DNA from: Bdellovibrionaceae bacterium UBA5009 | GTDB taxonomy: Bacteria; Bdellovibrionota; Bdellovibrionia; Bdellovibrionales; Bdellovibrionaceae | DNA length: 7,667 nucleotides | NCBI GenBank assembly: GCA_002396665.1 | Contig: DGYJ01000100.1 | Location: forward strand, 28,654-36,320 | Direction of reading: 5' to 3' | Shown: positions 6,384 to 7,667 of the stretch, piece by piece | Layout: each line of letters opens with the position of its first letter | Numbering within the stretch: position 1 is the first letter of the stretch | The notes under the pieces: generated by a model | Seen by the model: only the letters and a program-made list of their open reading frames with translations | What the model was told of the DNA's origin: nothing | Databases searched by the model: none | Program-made: the position numbers and the translations under genes

Positions 6384-6953
6384 ATGGCAGAGAAAGTAAA
6401 GCTTTCAAAAGATGGCAATTCGATCGACTTCGTTCAATCTGAAAATATCCCTACTTCAATCAAAAAACTTCGCCAAAGCCCTGAAATTGAAGGGTTTTAT
6501 CGCTTTATCTACGAAAATGATTTGCAAAAAGAAGCCTATGAAATCTTGGATCGCATTATTGTGGCGCGCAAAGCCAAAAAAGCCTCTTTGAAAAAAGAGC
6601 AAAAAGCCCTGGCTAAAGAAGCAGAAAAAGCAGCTCAAGTTGAAGCCGAAATCGTAGCCGAAAAATCAAAACCTGCTGCAAAAGCAGTTAAAGCGTCTGC
6701 AATAAAAGCTGCGCCAGCTGCTGCTAAAGTGGCAGTCAAAGCAGCACCTGCTGTAAAAGCGACTGCTCCTAAAGATGCTAAAAAGACTTCAGCAAAACCT
6801 GTGGCTAAAGCTGCATCAAAAACAGCTAAGCCAGTGGCAAAGGCCACAGCTAAACCTGCCGTGAAAGCTAAGTCCGCAGCCAAAGCAAAACCAGTCGCTA
6901 AAGCAAAGGCCGCTGCAAAGCCAGCAAAAGCCGCTGCTAAAAAGAAAAAATAG
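6384..6953 (+). CDS. H1-like Lys/Ala/Pro-rich protein, putative nucleoid-associated
   Basis: The product is 189 aa in two parts. Residues 1-60 are an ordinary-looking small domain containing FVQSENIPTSIKKLRQSP and a helical FYRFIYENDLQKEAYEILDRIIVARKA. Residues about 61-95 are charged helix. Residues about 96-189 are almost only Ala, Lys, Pro and Val with little acid, ending in KKKK, like histone H1 C-terminal tails. The heptapeptide AKPVAKA occurs three times (137-143, 148-154, 168-174). Such tails bind DNA or RNA non-specifically; nucleoid binding here is inferred from composition. I do not recognise the N-terminal domain, which may give specificity. The start is fixed by GGAGG five bases upstream. 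It has its own promoter, divergent from folD, and is followed by a hairpin, so it is probably monocistronic. Repeat-driven length variation between strains is likely. Confidence 0.85.
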   Translation: MAEKVKLSKDGNSIDFVQSENIPTSIKKLRQSPEIEGFYRFIYENDLQKEAYEILDRIIVARKAKKASLKKEQKALAKEAEKAAQVEAEIVAEKSKPAAKAVKASAIKAAPAAAKVAVKAAPAVKATAPKDAKKTSAKPVAKAASKTAKPVAKATAKPAVKAKSAAKAKPVAKAKAAAKPAKAAAKKKK

Positions 6954-6973
6954 TTCTTTAATTGTTCGTCATT

Positions 6974-6991
6974 GGACCGGACATCCGGTCC
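6974..6991 (+). terminator. GC-rich hairpin after the H1-like gene, possible terminator
   Basis: GGACCGG and CCGGTCC form a perfect 7-bp stem with loop ACAT, 20 nt after the stop. Only a weak T-rich tail (CTTGAACATTT) follows the stem, so it is not a textbook intrinsic terminator. It may end the transcript, protect its 3' end, or serve as a protein-binding palindrome upstream of the pilin gene. Confidence 0.45.
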
Positions 6992-7056
6992 TTGAACATT
7001 TGAAGAATCACAAACCTATCCAATTCGATATCAGCCAGGAACATGATTTGTAGTGT

Positions 7057-7073
7057 CCCTTTTCAAAAAAGGG
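7057..7073 (+). promoter_or_regulatory. Leader hairpin overlapping the pilin Shine-Dalgarno
   Basis: CCCTTTT (7057-7063) pairs with AAAAGGG (7067-7073) across loop CAA. The 3' arm runs into the GGGGG at 7071-7075, which is the ribosome site four bases before the ATG at 7080. If the transcript begins upstream of 7057, folding would hide part of the ribosome site. The regulatory role is inferred. Confidence 0.4.
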
Positions 7074-7079
7074 GGCTCT

Positions 7080-7406
7080 ATGTCTTTTAATTTCGTTTCA
7101 AAATGTCGACTCAATTCCAACAGTAAGAATTTAAAATCAAAAGTTTTAAATCAACGCGGACAAGGATTGATCGAATACATCATTATTGTTTCTCTTGTGG
7201 CTGTTGGCTCCATGGCCCTTTTGCAAGTCCTTCAGCAAAGCCTCAAATATCAGTTTTCCAATGTGGCCCAGGCCCTTGGCGCCAAAGTCGATCACAAAAC
7301 CAAGGCCCCCGAGGTCAACAAATCCATGCTGGATAAAAAAGATATGAATCACTTTATGCAAGATGTGATGTCAGCAGATAAAAATGATTCTGCAAAAAAA
7401 GATTAA
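7080..7406 (+). CDS. Flp family type IVb pilin
   Basis: This is a 108-aa prepilin of the Flp/Fap (tad pilus) class. The leader is 27 residues and basic (MSFNFVSKCR and NLKSK), followed by the prepilin peptidase site RG27|Q28GLIEY, with Glu at mature +5 and the adjacent Tyr as in Flp pilins. A hydrophobic helix (about 30-51, IEYIIIVSLVAVGSMALLQV) follows. The mature protein would be about 81 aa, with a charged C-terminus (residues 70-108, Lys/Asp/Met-rich) longer than in the smallest Flp pilins, which are about 50-60 residues. ATG 7080 is chosen for the GGGGG ribosome site four bases upstream; a GTG at 7053 would start inside the hairpin. The TadE-like gene follows, fitting a tad locus. The pilus exports through an ATPase-driven envelope complex, probably encoded to the right of the window. 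Confidence 0.9.
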   Translation: MSFNFVSKCRLNSNSKNLKSKVLNQRGQGLIEYIIIVSLVAVGSMALLQVLQQSLKYQFSNVAQALGAKVDHKTKAPEVNKSMLDKKDMNHFMQDVMSADKNDSAKKD

Positions 7407-7667
7407 AAATAATAACCTAGGCAATATGAATCTTGGGGACTCAGGACAAGCAGGACTTGAATTTGTATTGGTGGCCCCTTTATTTATGATCTTCTGGCTG
7501 ACTTTAATAAGCCTACTTATCGATGGCTTGGGTTTCATGGTTTGGAACTCTCAAATTGAAAAGTATTTAGTCTGCGCAAAAGACTTAAGCCAACAAAGGC
7601 AATGCATAAAAATAATTAAACAAACCCAAAAAAAAATTCCGTGGATCAAAGTTGATCAAACACAATT
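7384..7667 (+). CDS. TadE-like pseudopilin, 3' end cut by window edge
   Basis: The frame is open to the window end (94 codons from 7384). It contains SG21|Q22AGLEFVLVAPLF, a prepilin-like cleavage site with Glu at +5, followed by a hydrophobic segment (about 27-52). This is the pattern of TadE/TadF-type pseudopilins, whose motif is usually GxxxxEFAL. After it come two Cys (64 and 74) and a Lys/Gln-rich region. Two starts are possible. ATG 7384 overlaps the pilin gene by 23 nt, has a poor ribosome site, but supplies a basic leader (KKIK) as prepilins need. ATG 7426 has TAGG about four bases upstream but a leader of only seven residues with no positive charge. I prefer 7384 weakly. The gene is transcribed with the pilin gene. 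TadE rather than TadF or TadG cannot be settled without the C-terminus. Confidence 0.7.
   Translation, partial: MILQKKIKNNNLGNMNLGDSGQAGLEFVLVAPLFMIFWLTLISLLIDGLGFMVWNSQIEKYLVCAKDLSQQRQCIKIIKQTQKKIPWIKVDQTQ

Noticed and set aside
6635..6883. Ala-rich minus-strand reading frame opposite the H1-like gene
   Set aside because: It is the antisense shadow of the repetitive Ala/Lys codons; it has no ribosome site or promoter.
6992..7016. TTGAAC as a -35 box for the pilin gene
   Set aside because: The sequence 17-18 nt downstream (CCTATC/CTATCC) is a poor -10 and the site overlaps the edge of the hairpin at 6974-6991.
7037..7053. Second sigma-54-like site before the pilin gene (AGGAACATGATTTGTAG)
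   Set aside because: The GG-N10 spacing is right but the -12 doublet is GT instead of GC and the -24 half is weak. A start from it would fall inside the leader hairpin.
995..7421. CCTAGG occurring both at 995-1000 and at 7416-7421
   Set aside because: A six-base match in two unrelated places is explained by chance; the flanking bases differ.

Overview
The window reads as a compact chromosomal stretch of a low-to-moderate GC, Gram-negative bacterium. I see no transposase, CRISPR array, rRNA or tRNA. A Flp-type pilin followed by a TadE-like pseudopilin, an H1-like Lys/Ala/Pro-rich protein, a YkgJ-type Cys-cluster protein and a sigma-54-like promoter together resemble Bdellovibrio and relatives (Bdellovibrionota). 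That assignment is inference from gene content; nothing here proves it.

Layout. The left edge (1-367, minus) holds the N-terminal part of a single-pass membrane protein with a Lys/Ala-rich tail, behind a well-placed sigma-54-like -24/-12 element (398-414). After about 195 nt without a gene comes a YkgJ-family Cys-cluster protein (562-951, minus), divergent from a 288-aa cysteine-free coiled-coil protein (1023-1889, plus). A perfect 10-bp palindrome lies between those two starts. The coiled-coil gene runs tail to tail into a four-gene minus-strand operon, and the two stop codons share the tetranucleotide TTAA. In transcription order the operon is folD (6245-5397), a Rieske-type oxygenase (5383-4343), a secreted phytase-like beta-propeller protein (4339-3239) and an RlmI-type rRNA methyltransferase (3238-1886). 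Gaps are 13, 3 and 0 nt, so co-transcription and some translational coupling are likely. Divergent from folD is the H1-like gene (6384-6953, plus), with its own sigma-70-like promoter and a following GC-rich hairpin. Last comes the start of a tad/flp pilus cluster: a Flp pilin (7080-7406) and a TadE-like protein (from 7384 or 7426), cut by the right edge.

How the genes may work together. FolD makes one-carbon folate intermediates and RlmI modifies 23S rRNA with SAM, so the operon mixes housekeeping genes with two genes of unknown substrate. The pilin and TadE-like protein belong to one envelope machine. The H1-like protein probably binds nucleic acid through its basic tail. The points most worth testing are the sigma-54-like promoter before the membrane protein, the hairpin whose 3' arm overlaps the pilin Shine-Dalgarno, and the unusual oxygenase/propeller pair inside a folate/rRNA-modification operon. 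I found no clear sign of a wholly new multi-gene system.
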